Positions 7,791-15,890 are shown, numbered from the stretch's first letter. The stretch is DNA of 64,000 nt from Oscillospiraceae bacterium (GCA_017436575.1 JAFSCU010000003.1:157073-221072); one strand, 5' to 3'. Program-made: numbers and translations. Notes: a model not told the origin generated them from the sequence alone.

Positions 7791-9161
7791 TTATATATTT
7801 TGCATATTTACGACGTGTTTGAATTTCCCACTGACAGGGTGCTGCTGAGGCAGTGTGTCCGAAAGTAAAATATCAACACTGGTAATACCCTGTGTGGCAA
7901 GATATTTTTTAAGACTGTCGGCTGCCTGTTCAAAAGCGGCTTTTCTGTCAGTATCAGATGTTTGTTCAATACGCAGTTCCACCCTGTTTTCAGGGTAAAC
8001 CAGCACCTGAAAACGACGCAGGCTGTGGACTTCTTTCAGCACTGCATAAATTGCCAGAGGAGCGATTTTTATGATTTTACCATCCCGTACAAATGCTGTG
8101 ATGTCATCTGTCCTGCCTTCCAGTTCAATCCAAGGGGATGGATTTCCGCAACCGCAGGCTTCGTGGTGCATAATTACCCTGTCACTTACTTCATAGCGTA
8201 TATATGGCTGAGAGTAATTATACAGGTTTGTCAGCAGTATTTTATCTGACAGTATGCCGTCCGGAACAGGATTGCCGTCGGCATCAACCGGTTCCACAAT
8301 CAGCCAGTCGTCATTGATATGAAAATGGCGGTTGGCACATTCACAGGCCACAGTGCCGCCTTCGGTACAGGAATAACTGGTCTGCACATAGCAGTTGAAG
8401 GTATCTGCCAGTTTTTTGCGCACACTGTCTGCCAGATATTCCCCGCCCGTCATTATAACCACAGGAGAAATGTTCAGCCTGTCTTTTTCTGCCTCTTCTG
8501 CCAGCAGTTCCAGATGTGAGGGATACCCGCCCAGCATTGCAGGCTGGAAATCATTGAGATGTTTTACAATATCATCTATCGGATACAATGCACTGGATAC
8601 CGCCATCTGTTTCTTTTTCCAGGGCATTGTTTTCAGTCTGGAACGTATACTGCTGTTGCCCAGATAAAAACCGCCATCTGCAAAAACACCAATGCTTTTT
8701 CCACCTCTTTTTATAAAGGCCACCAAATCTTCTTTCCTGGCATAACTTCGGCTGGCGGATATCCCGCCCATTATATTGTTTGCGTTTTTGTCAAGCACAC
8801 ATACCAGCGGATTGCCTGTGGAACCTGATGTGGTGATAACCATATACTTTTTATTTAAAAGAGCGCCTATATTATCTGGGTTTTCCATAAACTTTTCCAC
8901 ATCAGCCAGTTTCAGGTTTTCATCACAAACCCAATTGTCCCAATTTTCCATAAGGGTTCTTTTATCTGTAACAGGCAGGTCTGCCAGAGTAAAATCTGCC
9001 GGCAGTCCGCTGTAAAGCTGTGCATAATACGGACTGTTTTTTCTGGCAAAATTTACAATATCCTGAAAACGCAGATTGCGTATTTCTTCCCTTTCCTGAT
9101 GTGACATCTTTTCGTATCTTTTGCAAAGCAGCATAGCCTTGATAATACCTGTTTTTTTCAT
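7791..9161 (-). CDS. CapK/PaaK-like adenylate-forming enzyme (phenylacetate-CoA ligase family)
   Basis: 456 residues. ANL-superfamily fold that would activate a carboxylic acid with ATP; relatives include phenylacetate-CoA ligase and CapK-type polysaccharide proteins. The P-loop TTSGSTGNPLV is near residue 112, SYSCTEGG is the A5-like motif, and SQPYIRYEVSDRV plus GRTDD form the A7/A8 hinge. The C-terminal 110 residues form the small swinging domain. It begins 9 bases after a TetR regulator whose stop overlaps the AAGGAGG ribosome site, so the two are co-transcribed. Cell-surface or secondary-metabolite acyl transfer is possible; I cannot name the acid. Confidence 0.8.
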   Translation of the reverse strand: MKKTGIIKAMLLCKRYEKMSHQEREEIRNLRFQDIVNFARKNSPYYAQLYSGLPADFTLADLPVTDKRTLMENWDNWVCDENLKLADVEKFMENPDNIGALLNKKYMVITTSGSTGNPLVCVLDKNANNIMGGISASRSYARKEDLVAFIKRGGKSIGVFADGGFYLGNSSIRSRLKTMPWKKKQMAVSSALYPIDDIVKHLNDFQPAMLGGYPSHLELLAEEAEKDRLNISPVVIMTGGEYLADSVRKKLADTFNCYVQTSYSCTEGGTVACECANRHFHINDDWLIVEPVDADGNPVPDGILSDKILLTNLYNYSQPYIRYEVSDRVIMHHEACGCGNPSPWIELEGRTDDITAFVRDGKIIKIAPLAIYAVLKEVHSLRRFQVLVYPENRVELRIEQTSDTDRKAAFEQAADSLKKYLATQGITSVDILLSDTLPQQHPVSGKFKHVVNMQNI

Positions 9162-9170
9162 AGTACCTCC

Positions 9171-9800
9171 TTATTCACAGATGCCATACAGCATAAAATC
9201 AAAATATGTTCTCATTTCCGTCTTTATACTTTCACTGTTCTCAAAAAATTCTTCAGGGGTATTCTGATAAAACAAAAGATATTTGTTTATCAATGCATTT
9301 GTGTACAGCTGCAGGCCTTCGGCAACTTTTGTGATGTCTGTATGATTTTTGAAATTCAGTACCGAAACAGCTTTCTGCATAGTTCTGGCAGACTCTGCCT
9401 TTACCGCCACCATATATTTTCCCAATATTTCTGCTTTTTCCTGTGCTGTTTCGGCATTTGCATCACGGGTGGCCATATTTACCATCAGCATTTCATTCCT
9501 GTATTCCATGCACAGTGCCATTTTACTGTTCATTGTGGAAAAAATGATGTCATAAAAATCATCAGAAACCACTTCTTCTGTTTTTTCTGTCAACCGCTTC
9601 ATTGATTTTTCCAGACAATAAAGATAAAACTGCTTTTTACTGCCGAAATAGTGAAAAAGTATGCCCTTTGAAATTCCACAGGTTTTTGTCAGAGCGTCTG
9701 TGGACACATCTTTATAGCTTTTATGGGCAAATTCACTTATTCCTGCGGACAGAATAAGATTTTTCTTTTCAGGCGGCAGATTTTCAAAAGTTTTAAACAT
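9171..9800 (-). CDS. TetR/AcrR family transcriptional regulator, autoregulated
   Basis: 209 residues from the ATG at 9800, which has GAGG five bases upstream; an ATG one codon earlier is too close and the longer frame would run through the promoter. N-terminal helix-turn-helix: VSTDALTKTCGISKGILFHYFGSKKQFY (residues ~25-52), classic for TetR proteins, followed by a helical ligand domain. Its promoter carries two inverted-repeat operators, one over the spacer and one just after the start point, which points to autorepression relieved by a small ligand. The co-transcribed adenylate-forming enzyme is the likely controlled function. Confidence 0.88.
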   Translation of the reverse strand: MFKTFENLPPEKKNLILSAGISEFAHKSYKDVSTDALTKTCGISKGILFHYFGSKKQFYLYCLEKSMKRLTEKTEEVVSDDFYDIIFSTMNSKMALCMEYRNEMLMVNMATRDANAETAQEKAEILGKYMVAVKAESARTMQKAVSVLNFKNHTDITKVAEGLQLYTNALINKYLLFYQNTPEEFFENSESIKTEMRTYFDFMLYGICE

Positions 9801-9816
9801 CATAACCTCGCTTTTT

Positions 9817-9834
9817 ATTGACCGACCAGTCAAT
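9817..9834 (-). promoter_or_regulatory. Proximal TetR operator
   Basis: Perfect inverted repeat ATTGAC-CGACCA-GTCAAT located between the transcription start and the TetR start codon. It shares CGACCAGT and GTCAAT with the distal site. Confidence 0.65.
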
Positions 9835-9846
9835 GTTCTTACAAAA

Positions 9847-9882
9847 AGAATAGCATATATCGACCAGTAAGTCAATATATGC
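9847..9882 (-). promoter_or_regulatory. TetR operon promoter with overlapping distal operator
   Basis: Minus-strand TTGACT (9870-9875) and TATTCT (9847-9852), spacer 17. A 30-base imperfect palindrome (9853-9882) with arms GCATATAT / ATATATGC covers the spacer and -35, with a core containing CGACCAGT and GTCA. Binding here would block RNA polymerase. Confidence 0.7.
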
Positions 9883-9901
9883 TGTGTTATCTTTTATCAA
9901 A

Positions 9902-10921
9902 TCAGTTGAATACAAAAATTTTCTGTGCAGCAGCGTAAACCAGCAGAATAAACTTTTGGCCTGGTTTGCTTTTGAACTGCATAACCCTGCCCATAAGGGT
10001 AGATTTTACCAGTTTGAACATAGGCATATTTTTTTCTTTCATATAATCCCAGAGAGCCTGTTTTTCTGCCATGTGCTGTGGTGTGCCTGATTTGATGCAC
10101 AGTACAGTGGTAACCGTAGAAATCATAGTGAGATATTTTACCATATAAGCACGGCATTTTTTATCTTCCAACTTTGTCAGGTCACAGCAGTCAATCATCA
10201 GTTTGTTTACTCGCAGCTGCTGGTCCATGCGGCCAATCATAATTTTTTCGTTTACAGACTGGTCTTCACGGCCGATAAAATATCGGTATAGGTCTGTGTT
10301 CATATAATACATCGATTTCACATAAGGCAAAGGCTGGTATACAAACAGGTTGTCCACATAGAAAGTATGCTTTGGCAGCACCAGACTGCAGTCTATCAGC
10401 AACTGTCGGCGGTAGATAACACTGTGCATAAGAATATTCTGATGTGGAAGGAAATGGCCTGTATCAGCCCAGGCGAACACTTTGTCCTGTGGCAATACAT
10501 TTGTATATCTGATAACGGTTTGTTTGTTTTCGCTTACCTTTTCATAAACATAGTTGGCTATAAACATATCCACCACTGTATCATCAGCCTGCAGCTGTTT
10601 CAGCTTTTCAGCCACCTTTACCAGACTGTCTTTATCAAACCAGTCATCACTGTCCAGAACTTTGAAATAAAGCCCTGTAGCATTGGCAAGACCTGTGTTT
10701 ACAGCCTGACCGTGACCACCGTTTTCCTGATGAACACACTTTACAATGCCGGGATACTGTGCTTCGTATGCTTTTCCTATTTCAAGAGTGTTGTCTTTCC
10801 GTGAGCCGTCGTCCACAACAATAACTTCCACCTCGTCTCCCAGCACCAGACAGGATTCGATGGCATTGTGCATATATGCAGCTGAATTGTAACACGGAAT
10901 AGCAACTGACAATAATTTCAT
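9902..10921 (-). CDS. Family 2 glycosyltransferase
   Basis: 339 residues with an inverting GT-A (GT2) domain at the N-terminus: SVAIPCYNSAAYM, the nucleotide-binding VIVVDDGSRKDNT and the metal-binding DSDDWFD (DxD) at about residue 90. It transfers a sugar from a nucleotide donor to an unknown acceptor, most likely a cell-wall or capsule glycan. No transmembrane segment is obvious apart from a hydrophobic helix near the C-terminus, so it probably works at the inner membrane face. AGGGGA lies 7 bases before the ATG. No terminator separates it from the TetR gene 101 bases downstream, so some read-through is possible. Confidence 0.85.
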   Translation of the reverse strand: MKLLSVAIPCYNSAAYMHNAIESCLVLGDEVEVIVVDDGSRKDNTLEIGKAYEAQYPGIVKCVHQENGGHGQAVNTGLANATGLYFKVLDSDDWFDKDSLVKVAEKLKQLQADDTVVDMFIANYVYEKVSENKQTVIRYTNVLPQDKVFAWADTGHFLPHQNILMHSVIYRRQLLIDCSLVLPKHTFYVDNLFVYQPLPYVKSMYYMNTDLYRYFIGREDQSVNEKIMIGRMDQQLRVNKLMIDCCDLTKLEDKKCRAYMVKYLTMISTVTTVLCIKSGTPQHMAEKQALWDYMKEKNMPMFKLVKSTLMGRVMQFKSKPGQKFILLVYAAAQKIFVFN

Positions 10922-11017
10922 TGTTGTTCCCCTTTTGGTTTAATTTCAAACATTATACCATAATAATTTGTTATTTTGCTGTTATTTCTTAAAAAATTAA
11001 GAAAATTTTAGTAATTT

Positions 11018-11605
11018 TTAAAAGAAACTTGTAATAAAAATTTCAAAACCGATAAAAATCAGGATAACACCACCCAGTATACCGGCTTTACCGGCCAGTT
11101 TTGTACCAAATTTTTTACCTATAGCAATGCCGCCAAAGCAGATAAAGAATGTGACAAAAGCAATCAGCAGTGCGGCAATCACGGCCATAACCAGATTGTA
11201 TTCAGCAATGGTGAAGCCAACGGACAAAGCATCAATGGATGTGGCAATACCCTGTACAATCAGCTGTTTGAAATCCACATCACCACAGCATTCTTCATCC
11301 TCACCACAGCCACACAGACAGTCTTTCAGCATATTGCCGCCGATGTAGCACAGCAGGATAAGTGCAATCCAGGGAATAAGTTTTTCAAAGGCGGTGAAAT
11401 ACTGCATTACTGTATGCACGCAAACCCAACCTATAAGGGGCATCGCACCCTGAAAACCTGCGAAAACGCCTGCCATAGTCAGCATACGGCCGGTTTTCAT
11501 TCGTGGTTCGTTAAGACCATTTGCCAATGAAACAGAAAAAGCATCCATTGCCAGACCTACACCCAGCATAATACTGTTGAAAAAGAATACAAAACTCCAG
11601 TCCAT
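11018..11605 (-). CDS. mntP: Manganese efflux pump MntP, with cysteine-rich loop
   Basis: 195 residues, about six membrane helices. The ATG at 11605 (GGAGGAG upstream) is used; an in-frame TTG 24 bases earlier would contain the ribosome site. Two repeated intramembrane acidic motifs, LAMDAFSVSLANG in helix 1 and TSIDALSVGFT in helix 4, are the signature of the MntP/YebN family, which exports Mn2+. The loop between helices 3 and 4 reads CLCGCGEDEECCGD: five cysteines plus acidic residues, much richer in metal ligands than I expect for this family. A yybP-ykoY manganese riboswitch with terminator lies directly upstream, which fits the function. Confidence 0.93.
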   Translation of the reverse strand: MDWSFVFFFNSIMLGVGLAMDAFSVSLANGLNEPRMKTGRMLTMAGVFAGFQGAMPLIGWVCVHTVMQYFTAFEKLIPWIALILLCYIGGNMLKDCLCGCGEDEECCGDVDFKQLIVQGIATSIDALSVGFTIAEYNLVMAVIAALLIAFVTFFICFGGIAIGKKFGTKLAGKAGILGGVILIFIGFEIFITSFF

Positions 11606-11627
11606 AATAATCGACTCCTCCAAAAGC

Positions 11628-11661
11628 AATAAAAAACCAGATATGGCACGCCATACCTGGT
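11628..11661 (-). terminator. Riboswitch expression-platform terminator before mntP
   Basis: 12-bp stem ACCAG(A/G)TATGGC with one G-U pair and a minimal loop (11636-11661), then TTTTTT on the minus strand, ending just before the mntP ribosome site. High Mn2+ would be expected to disfavour this hairpin. Confidence 0.85.
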
Positions 11662-11672
11662 GAAAACTCTAC

Positions 11673-11791
11673 ATAAAGGCAGACCAGTGCATAGCAAAGC
11701 TAATACACATAAGTCTCGCAATTTAAAACAAGCCAGGTCAATAAAACCAGTATGTTGACTTGCTACGCAAAGCGCTTGCTACTCCCTTATC
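11673..11791 (-). ncRNA. yybP-ykoY manganese riboswitch aptamer
   Basis: The leader of mntP carries the conserved segments of this class in order on the minus strand: GGGAGTAGC near the 5' end (11778-11786), AAGTCAACATACTGG, a central CTGGCTTG, and GCGAGACTTATG. The flanking ATAAGG and CCTTTAT can close helix P1. The aptamer is followed by a terminator and then mntP. The class is known to sense Mn2+ and commonly controls MntP exporters, so both sequence and context agree. Confidence 0.9.
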
Positions 11792-11803
11792 CATATCATA
11801 AAG

Positions 11804-11831
11804 ATTATATCATACTATATTTAAAAGTCAA
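11804..11831 (-). promoter_or_regulatory. Promoter of the mntP riboswitch transcript
   Basis: TTGACT (11826-11831) and TATAAT (11804-11809), spacer 16, about 15 bases before the riboswitch. Confidence 0.8.
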
Positions 11832-11861
11832 ACAGAAAATGGCATATATGTAAAATATATG

Positions 11862-11990
11862 CTACATTTCTTCCCTGTATCCCGGTGGTGTGGATGTGGA
11901 CCAGTTGCTGCCTTCAGGTTTTGCTGTTTTTTCCTGTTTTGCCTGTTCCTGGTTCAACAGTTCTTCTTTTTTTGCAGTTTCTTTACACAT
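11862..11990 (-). CDS. Small hydrophilic protein, 42 residues, unknown function
   Basis: An ATG at 11990 preceded by GGGGAG (9 bases spacing) opens a 42-codon frame, MCKETAKKEELL to PPGYREEM. The product is highly charged, Lys/Glu/Gln-rich in the first two thirds and Pro/Ser/Thr-rich after, with no membrane segment or recognised fold. It ends 31 bases before the -35 of the mntP promoter. The good ribosome site and sensible codon use argue that it is real, but I cannot assign a role. A possible alternative is a spurious frame; comparison with related genomes would settle it. Confidence 0.5.
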   Translation of the reverse strand: MCKETAKKEELLNQEQAKQEKTAKPEGSNWSTSTPPGYREEM

Positions 11991-12044
11991 ACGCTTTCTC
12001 CCCAATCAATATTCCTGAATATATTATAGCAAATAATGTTGCAC

Positions 12045-12073
12045 TTGTAAAATACACATTTGAGGAGTATAAT
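12045..12073 (+). promoter_or_regulatory. Promoter of the SDR gene
   Basis: TTGTAA (12045-12050) and TATAAT (12068-12073) with a 17-base spacer, 34 bases before the start codon. Confidence 0.65.
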
Positions 12074-12107
12074 ATAGATAAATAATTATCGAATAAGGAG
12101 ATTTATT

Positions 12108-12899
12108 ATGAAACTGAAAAATAAAGTTGCAATAGTTACAGGCGGTGCAATGGGCAACGGACTGGGTATTGTAAAAGTATTTCTGAAATACGGCGCAAAA
12201 GTAGCTATATTCGATTACAGTGAAAAAGTACACGAAACTGTAAAAGAATTGTCCCGGCAGGGTTATGACGTAAGCGGATATCTGTGTGATGTGCGCGACA
12301 ACGAAATGATTAAAAAATGCGTGTCTGATGTTTTGGCAAAATACGGCACAATCGACGTGTTGGTAAACAATGCAGGTATCGCATGGCTGGACAGCTTTAT
12401 GAACACAGATGACAAGCTGCGCGATGCACATTTTGACATCAACATCAAGGGCTGCTGGAATATGTGTAAAGCAGTGTGTCCTGTAATGATGGAAAACAAG
12501 AAAGGGGCAATTGTAAACCTGTCCAGTGTAACAGGGCCAATGGTGGCAGACCCGGGTGAAGTGGCTTATGCTACAACAAAGGCTGCACTGATGGGCTTTA
12601 CAAAAGGTCTTGCTGCAGAAATGGTGCATCACGGCATCAGAGTAAATGCTATTCAGCCAGGTTACATTATGACACCAATGGTTGAAGGCATTGCAAATGC
12701 TTCTGACGCTGATAATCCTGACAGCGTTATCGAAGGTATCCGCGCAGGTATTCCAATGGGACGACTGGGCAACATTGAAGAACTGGGCGAACTGGCTGCA
12801 TTCCTGGCATCTGATGAATCCAGCTATATCACTGCACAGGGCATTGTAATCGATGGCGGCAGCACACTGCCTGAAACAATGAGTGTAGGTGTAAACTGA
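12108..12899 (+). CDS. ucpA: Short-chain dehydrogenase/reductase, UcpA-like
   Basis: 263 residues with a classical SDR Rossmann fold: TGGAMGNGLGI (cofactor loop, residues ~11-21), CDVRD, NNAGIA, then catalytic Ser in NLSSVTGP and Tyr-x-x-x-Lys in YATTKAAL. The C-terminal segment VIDGGSTLPETMSVG and the VADPGE stretch are strikingly close to E. coli UcpA, an oxidoreductase of uncertain substrate linked to furan and aldehyde tolerance. Asp38 after the second strand (IFDYSE) suggests NAD(H) preference; this is inference. It has its own promoter, an AAGGAG site and a terminator, so it is a single-gene unit. Confidence 0.85.
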   Translation: MKLKNKVAIVTGGAMGNGLGIVKVFLKYGAKVAIFDYSEKVHETVKELSRQGYDVSGYLCDVRDNEMIKKCVSDVLAKYGTIDVLVNNAGIAWLDSFMNTDDKLRDAHFDINIKGCWNMCKAVCPVMMENKKGAIVNLSSVTGPMVADPGEVAYATTKAALMGFTKGLAAEMVHHGIRVNAIQPGYIMTPMVEGIANASDADNPDSVIEGIRAGIPMGRLGNIEELGELAAFLASDESSYITAQGIVIDGGSTLPETMSVGVN

Positions 12900-12911
12900 A
12901 TCAATAATTCT

Positions 12912-12943
12912 GAAAGCAGGCCAAGAGCCTGCTTTCATTTTTA
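12912..12943 (+). terminator. Terminator after the SDR gene
   Basis: 10-bp perfect stem GAAAGCAGGC / GCCTGCTTTC (12912-12936), loop 5, then ATTTTTA. Confidence 0.85.
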
Positions 12944-13063
12944 CAATGTTATTTCCCTGTCACTGTTTGATATTGACAAGAATACTGTTTTTATTGCTTT
13001 ATAATTGTTTTTGTCGTACAATAAAATTAAATTTAAACCGTACAAAAATAAATGGAGGTATTT

Positions 13064-15052
13064 ATGAAAAAACTGGCTCTTACAGATTTTTACAACTACA
13101 CTTTCCTTTCCGGGCTCACATTTTCACCAGACAAAAGCAAAGCATTGCTAATGACAAAAAAATGTGACAAAGCAAACAACAGCTACAAAAGTGACCTGTG
13201 GCTGTTTGACCCTGCCACAAAACAGACAAAGCCACTGACATCTGCAGGCGATGTGGGCATTTTTACCTGGCTGAACGATGAAGAAATCATTTTCACAGCT
13301 ATGAGAGATGCCGGTCTGAAAAACAAAGTGGCCGGTGGCGAAACATGGACTGTGGTGTACAAACTGGCCCTGGGCGGCGGTGAAGCAATGGAATATTTCC
13401 GTCTGCCTGAAATCGTGACAGGTATTAAAGTACTGGACAATGAAAACTTTGTGCTGACAATCAGCAATAATTCAAACAGACCTGACATTGAAGCAATGGA
13501 AGGTGATGAAAAAGCAAAAGCTCTGGCTGCACAGAAAGCAGAAAAAGATTACGAAGTAGTGGACGAGTTGCCATTCTGGGGCAACGGCGCCGGATTTACC
13601 AACGGCAAACGCAGTGAAATTCATCTGTTCAACAAAAATGAAGGCAAGCTGAAACCGGTTTCTGTTTATCCTCTGTCATCAAGAATTACAGATGTTAAAG
13701 ATGGCAAAATCCTGTATATTGTATCAAAATTTGAAAAAGGCAAAACATCACTGAAAAACAGTCTGTGGCTGTATGACATTGAAAAAGGCGAAAATACCCA
13801 GCTGGTGCCACAGGACAAATGGTCTATACGCAATGCAGGTTTCACAGGTGTGGACAAAATTTTTGTACAGGCTACCGACAATGCAAAACACGGTATGAAT
13901 GAAAATGCACTTATCTATCTGCTGGAAAATGGCGAAATGTTGCCTTGGTGCAGTGATGATATTTCCTGGGGTTCCAGTGTAGGCAGCGACTGCCGACTGG
14001 GTGGTGGCAAATCACTGTACAGCTGTGAATACGGCGTGGCATTTACTTCCACAGAAAGATATAGTTCTGTTATCAACACACTGACACTGGACGGAAACCG
14101 CGTTATTCTGCCGATGAAAAACGGTTCTGTGGACTGTTTCGACAAAGGCGGAGATGGTGTGCTGTATTTTATCGGTATGCGTGACAACAGACTGCAGGAA
14201 CTTTACAGCTATAAAAACGGTGTAGAAGAAAAACTGACATCTTTCAACGATGCTGTTTACGAAGATGTATCCACAGTTGTGCCTGATTATTTCACATACG
14301 AAAATGACGGTGTTGAACTGGATGGCTGGGTGCTGAAACCTGTAGATTTTGACGAAAACAAAAAATATCCTGCAATTTTTGATATTCACGGCGGACCTAA
14401 AACTGTATTCGGTGATGTAATCTATCACGAAATGCAGGTATGGGCAAACATGGGTTATTTTGTATTCTTTACAAACCCACGCGGTGGCGACGGCAGAGGC
14501 AACGAATTTGCAGATATCCGCGGCAGATACGGCAAGGAAGACTATTCTGACCTGATGAAATTCACAGATGAAGTGCTGGAAAGATACCCGCAGATAGACA
14601 AAGACAAAGTGGGTGTAACAGGCGGCAGCTACGGCGGCTTTATGACAAACTGGATTATCGGCCATACAGACAGATTTGCTGCTGCAGCCAGCCAGAGAAG
14701 TATATCCAACTGGATTTCCATGGCTTATATCAGCGACATCGGTTTCTACTTTGCTGAAGACCAGGTGGCATCAACTCCATGGACTGACATGGACCTGATG
14801 TGGGAACAGTCACCGCTGAAATACGCCGACAAGGTGGTAACACCTACACTGTTTATCCATTCTGATGAAGACTACCGTTGCCCGATTGCAGAAGGCTGGC
14901 AGATGTTCAGCGCATTGAAATATCACGGTGTTGAAGCAAGACTGTGTATGTTTAAAGGCGAAAACCACGAACTGTCCCGTGGCGGTAAACCGCTGCACAG
15001 ACAGCGCAGACTGGACGAAATCACAAACTGGTTTGAAAAATATCTGAAATAA
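13064..15052 (+). CDS. S9 family prolyl oligopeptidase-type serine peptidase
   Basis: 662 residues; cytoplasmic, no signal peptide. The ATG at 13064 sits behind GGAGGT; an in-frame ATG 12 bases upstream overlaps that site. The N-terminal ~400 residues form a beta-propeller-type domain; the C-terminal alpha/beta-hydrolase domain carries the triad Ser522 in GGSYGGF, Asp601 in HSDEDYRCP and His635 in GENHELSRGG. This matches the S9C acylaminoacyl-peptidase/dipeptidyl-peptidase branch, which trims small peptides. It is monocistronic with a terminator, in keeping with a peptide-scavenging life (compare iadA, pcp and M20 enzymes in this window). Confidence 0.92.
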   Translation: MKKLALTDFYNYTFLSGLTFSPDKSKALLMTKKCDKANNSYKSDLWLFDPATKQTKPLTSAGDVGIFTWLNDEEIIFTAMRDAGLKNKVAGGETWTVVYKLALGGGEAMEYFRLPEIVTGIKVLDNENFVLTISNNSNRPDIEAMEGDEKAKALAAQKAEKDYEVVDELPFWGNGAGFTNGKRSEIHLFNKNEGKLKPVSVYPLSSRITDVKDGKILYIVSKFEKGKTSLKNSLWLYDIEKGENTQLVPQDKWSIRNAGFTGVDKIFVQATDNAKHGMNENALIYLLENGEMLPWCSDDISWGSSVGSDCRLGGGKSLYSCEYGVAFTSTERYSSVINTLTLDGNRVILPMKNGSVDCFDKGGDGVLYFIGMRDNRLQELYSYKNGVEEKLTSFNDAVYEDVSTVVPDYFTYENDGVELDGWVLKPVDFDENKKYPAIFDIHGGPKTVFGDVIYHEMQVWANMGYFVFFTNPRGGDGRGNEFADIRGRYGKEDYSDLMKFTDEVLERYPQIDKDKVGVTGGSYGGFMTNWIIGHTDRFAAAASQRSISNWISMAYISDIGFYFAEDQVASTPWTDMDLMWEQSPLKYADKVVTPTLFIHSDEDYRCPIAEGWQMFSALKYHGVEARLCMFKGENHELSRGGKPLHRQRRLDEITNWFEKYLK

Positions 15053-15061
15053 TATTATTTA

Positions 15062-15094
15062 CAAAAGGGAAGAATCTTTCTTCCCTTTTGTTTT
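15062..15094 (+). terminator. Terminator after the S9 peptidase gene
   Basis: 13-bp perfect stem CAAAAGGGAAGAA / TTCTTCCCTTTTG with 3-base loop (15062-15090), followed by TTTTC. Confidence 0.85.
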
Positions 15095-15190
15095 CACTAT
15101 TAGATAAAAATTTATCAAATAATATTTTATTTTTTACTTATAAAAAGCAACAATAATGTAAGGATTGTATTAGAATTAAAAGTTTGGATG

Positions 15191-15219
15191 TTGACAAATG
15201 TAAAATGATATTTTACAAT
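15191..15219 (+). promoter_or_regulatory. Promoter of the glp operon
   Basis: Consensus TTGACA (15191-15196), 17-base spacer, TACAAT (15214-15219), 29 bases before glpP. Confidence 0.8.
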
Positions 15220-15248
15220 AAAGGGCAGTGTTTCACAGGAGGCAGCGT

Positions 15249-15809
15249 ATGGAATATTCACAGATTATAGACCGTATGGAAAACTGCCCTGTTATAGCTG
15301 CCGTGCACCGGCAACAATGGCAGGATGCACTGGAAAGCCCTGTGGAAATAATATTTTATCTTGATGCCAGCCTGCTGACAATCAGGAATATGGTCAGCCA
15401 GGCTCACGCCGCTGACAAGGTACTGTTTGTACACATGGATCTGGCCGCCGGTATTGGCAGAGATAAAGCAGCAGTTGAATACCTGGCAGACTGTGGTGTG
15501 GATGGCATACTGTCTACACGCCCACAGATAATTCGCCGGGCAAAAGAACTGGGTATGGTGGCGATACAGCGATTTTTCGTTGTAGACAGCCAGGGTGTAA
15601 CCAGTATAAGAGAAATACTGCGCAGCACAGCACCTGACATGATAGAAATTATGCCCGGTGTTATAACAAAAATAATTACAAGTTTCCAGAGGGAAAAAAT
15701 ACCTGTTATCGCAGGTGGTCTGCTGGAAACCAAAGCAGAAGTCACAGCAGCACTGGCGGCAGGTGCAAGCGCTGTATCCACCAGCAAAAAAGAGCTGTGG
15801 TATCTGTAA
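15249..15809 (+). CDS. glpP: Glycerol-3-phosphate responsive antiterminator
   Basis: 186 residues, TIM-barrel-like GlpP family. The protein binds glycerol-3-phosphate and lets RNA polymerase read through leader terminators of glycerol genes. Start at 15249 follows AGGAGG by 6 bases; the N-terminus MEYSQIIDRMENCPVIAAV and the later HMDLAAGIGRDKAAVEYL, GILSTRP, RFFVVDSQ and IMPGVITKII segments are typical. The next gene is a glycerol-3-phosphate dehydrogenase-like flavoprotein, and the 124-base gap holds a strong terminator that is its probable RNA target. So glpP would control its own downstream genes. Confidence 0.93.
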   Translation: MEYSQIIDRMENCPVIAAVHRQQWQDALESPVEIIFYLDASLLTIRNMVSQAHAADKVLFVHMDLAAGIGRDKAAVEYLADCGVDGILSTRPQIIRRAKELGMVAIQRFFVVDSQGVTSIREILRSTAPDMIEIMPGVITKIITSFQREKIPVIAGGLLETKAEVTAALAAGASAVSTSKKELWYL

Positions 15810-15820
15810 AAATCAAATAA

Positions 15821-15890
15821 CCGCAAGAGATTCAGAGAGACGGAAAAAGAAGGACACATTTGATGTGACCTCTTTTCCGTTTTGTTTTTT
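15821..15890 (+). promoter_or_regulatory. Candidate GlpP-responsive leader terminator
   Basis: Between glpP and the dehydrogenase gene: a stem ACGGAAAA..GG / CC..TTTTCCGT (15840-15880) topped by CACAT-TTG-ATGTG, then TTTGTTTTTT. Just before it lies a purine-rich stretch (15821-15841) with GCAAGAG and CAGAGAGAC, the kind of single-stranded segment that an antiterminator could bind. Read-through would be required to express the three downstream genes. That GlpP acts here is inferred from gene order. Confidence 0.65.

Noticed and set aside
11627-11629. Upstream TTG as mntP start
   Set aside because: It would place the strong GGAGGAG ribosome site inside the coding region; the ATG at 11605 fits the family N-terminus.
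12024-12938. 304-codon minus-strand frame opposite the SDR gene
   Set aside because: Antisense shadow of a fully motif-supported SDR gene, with no plausible domain.
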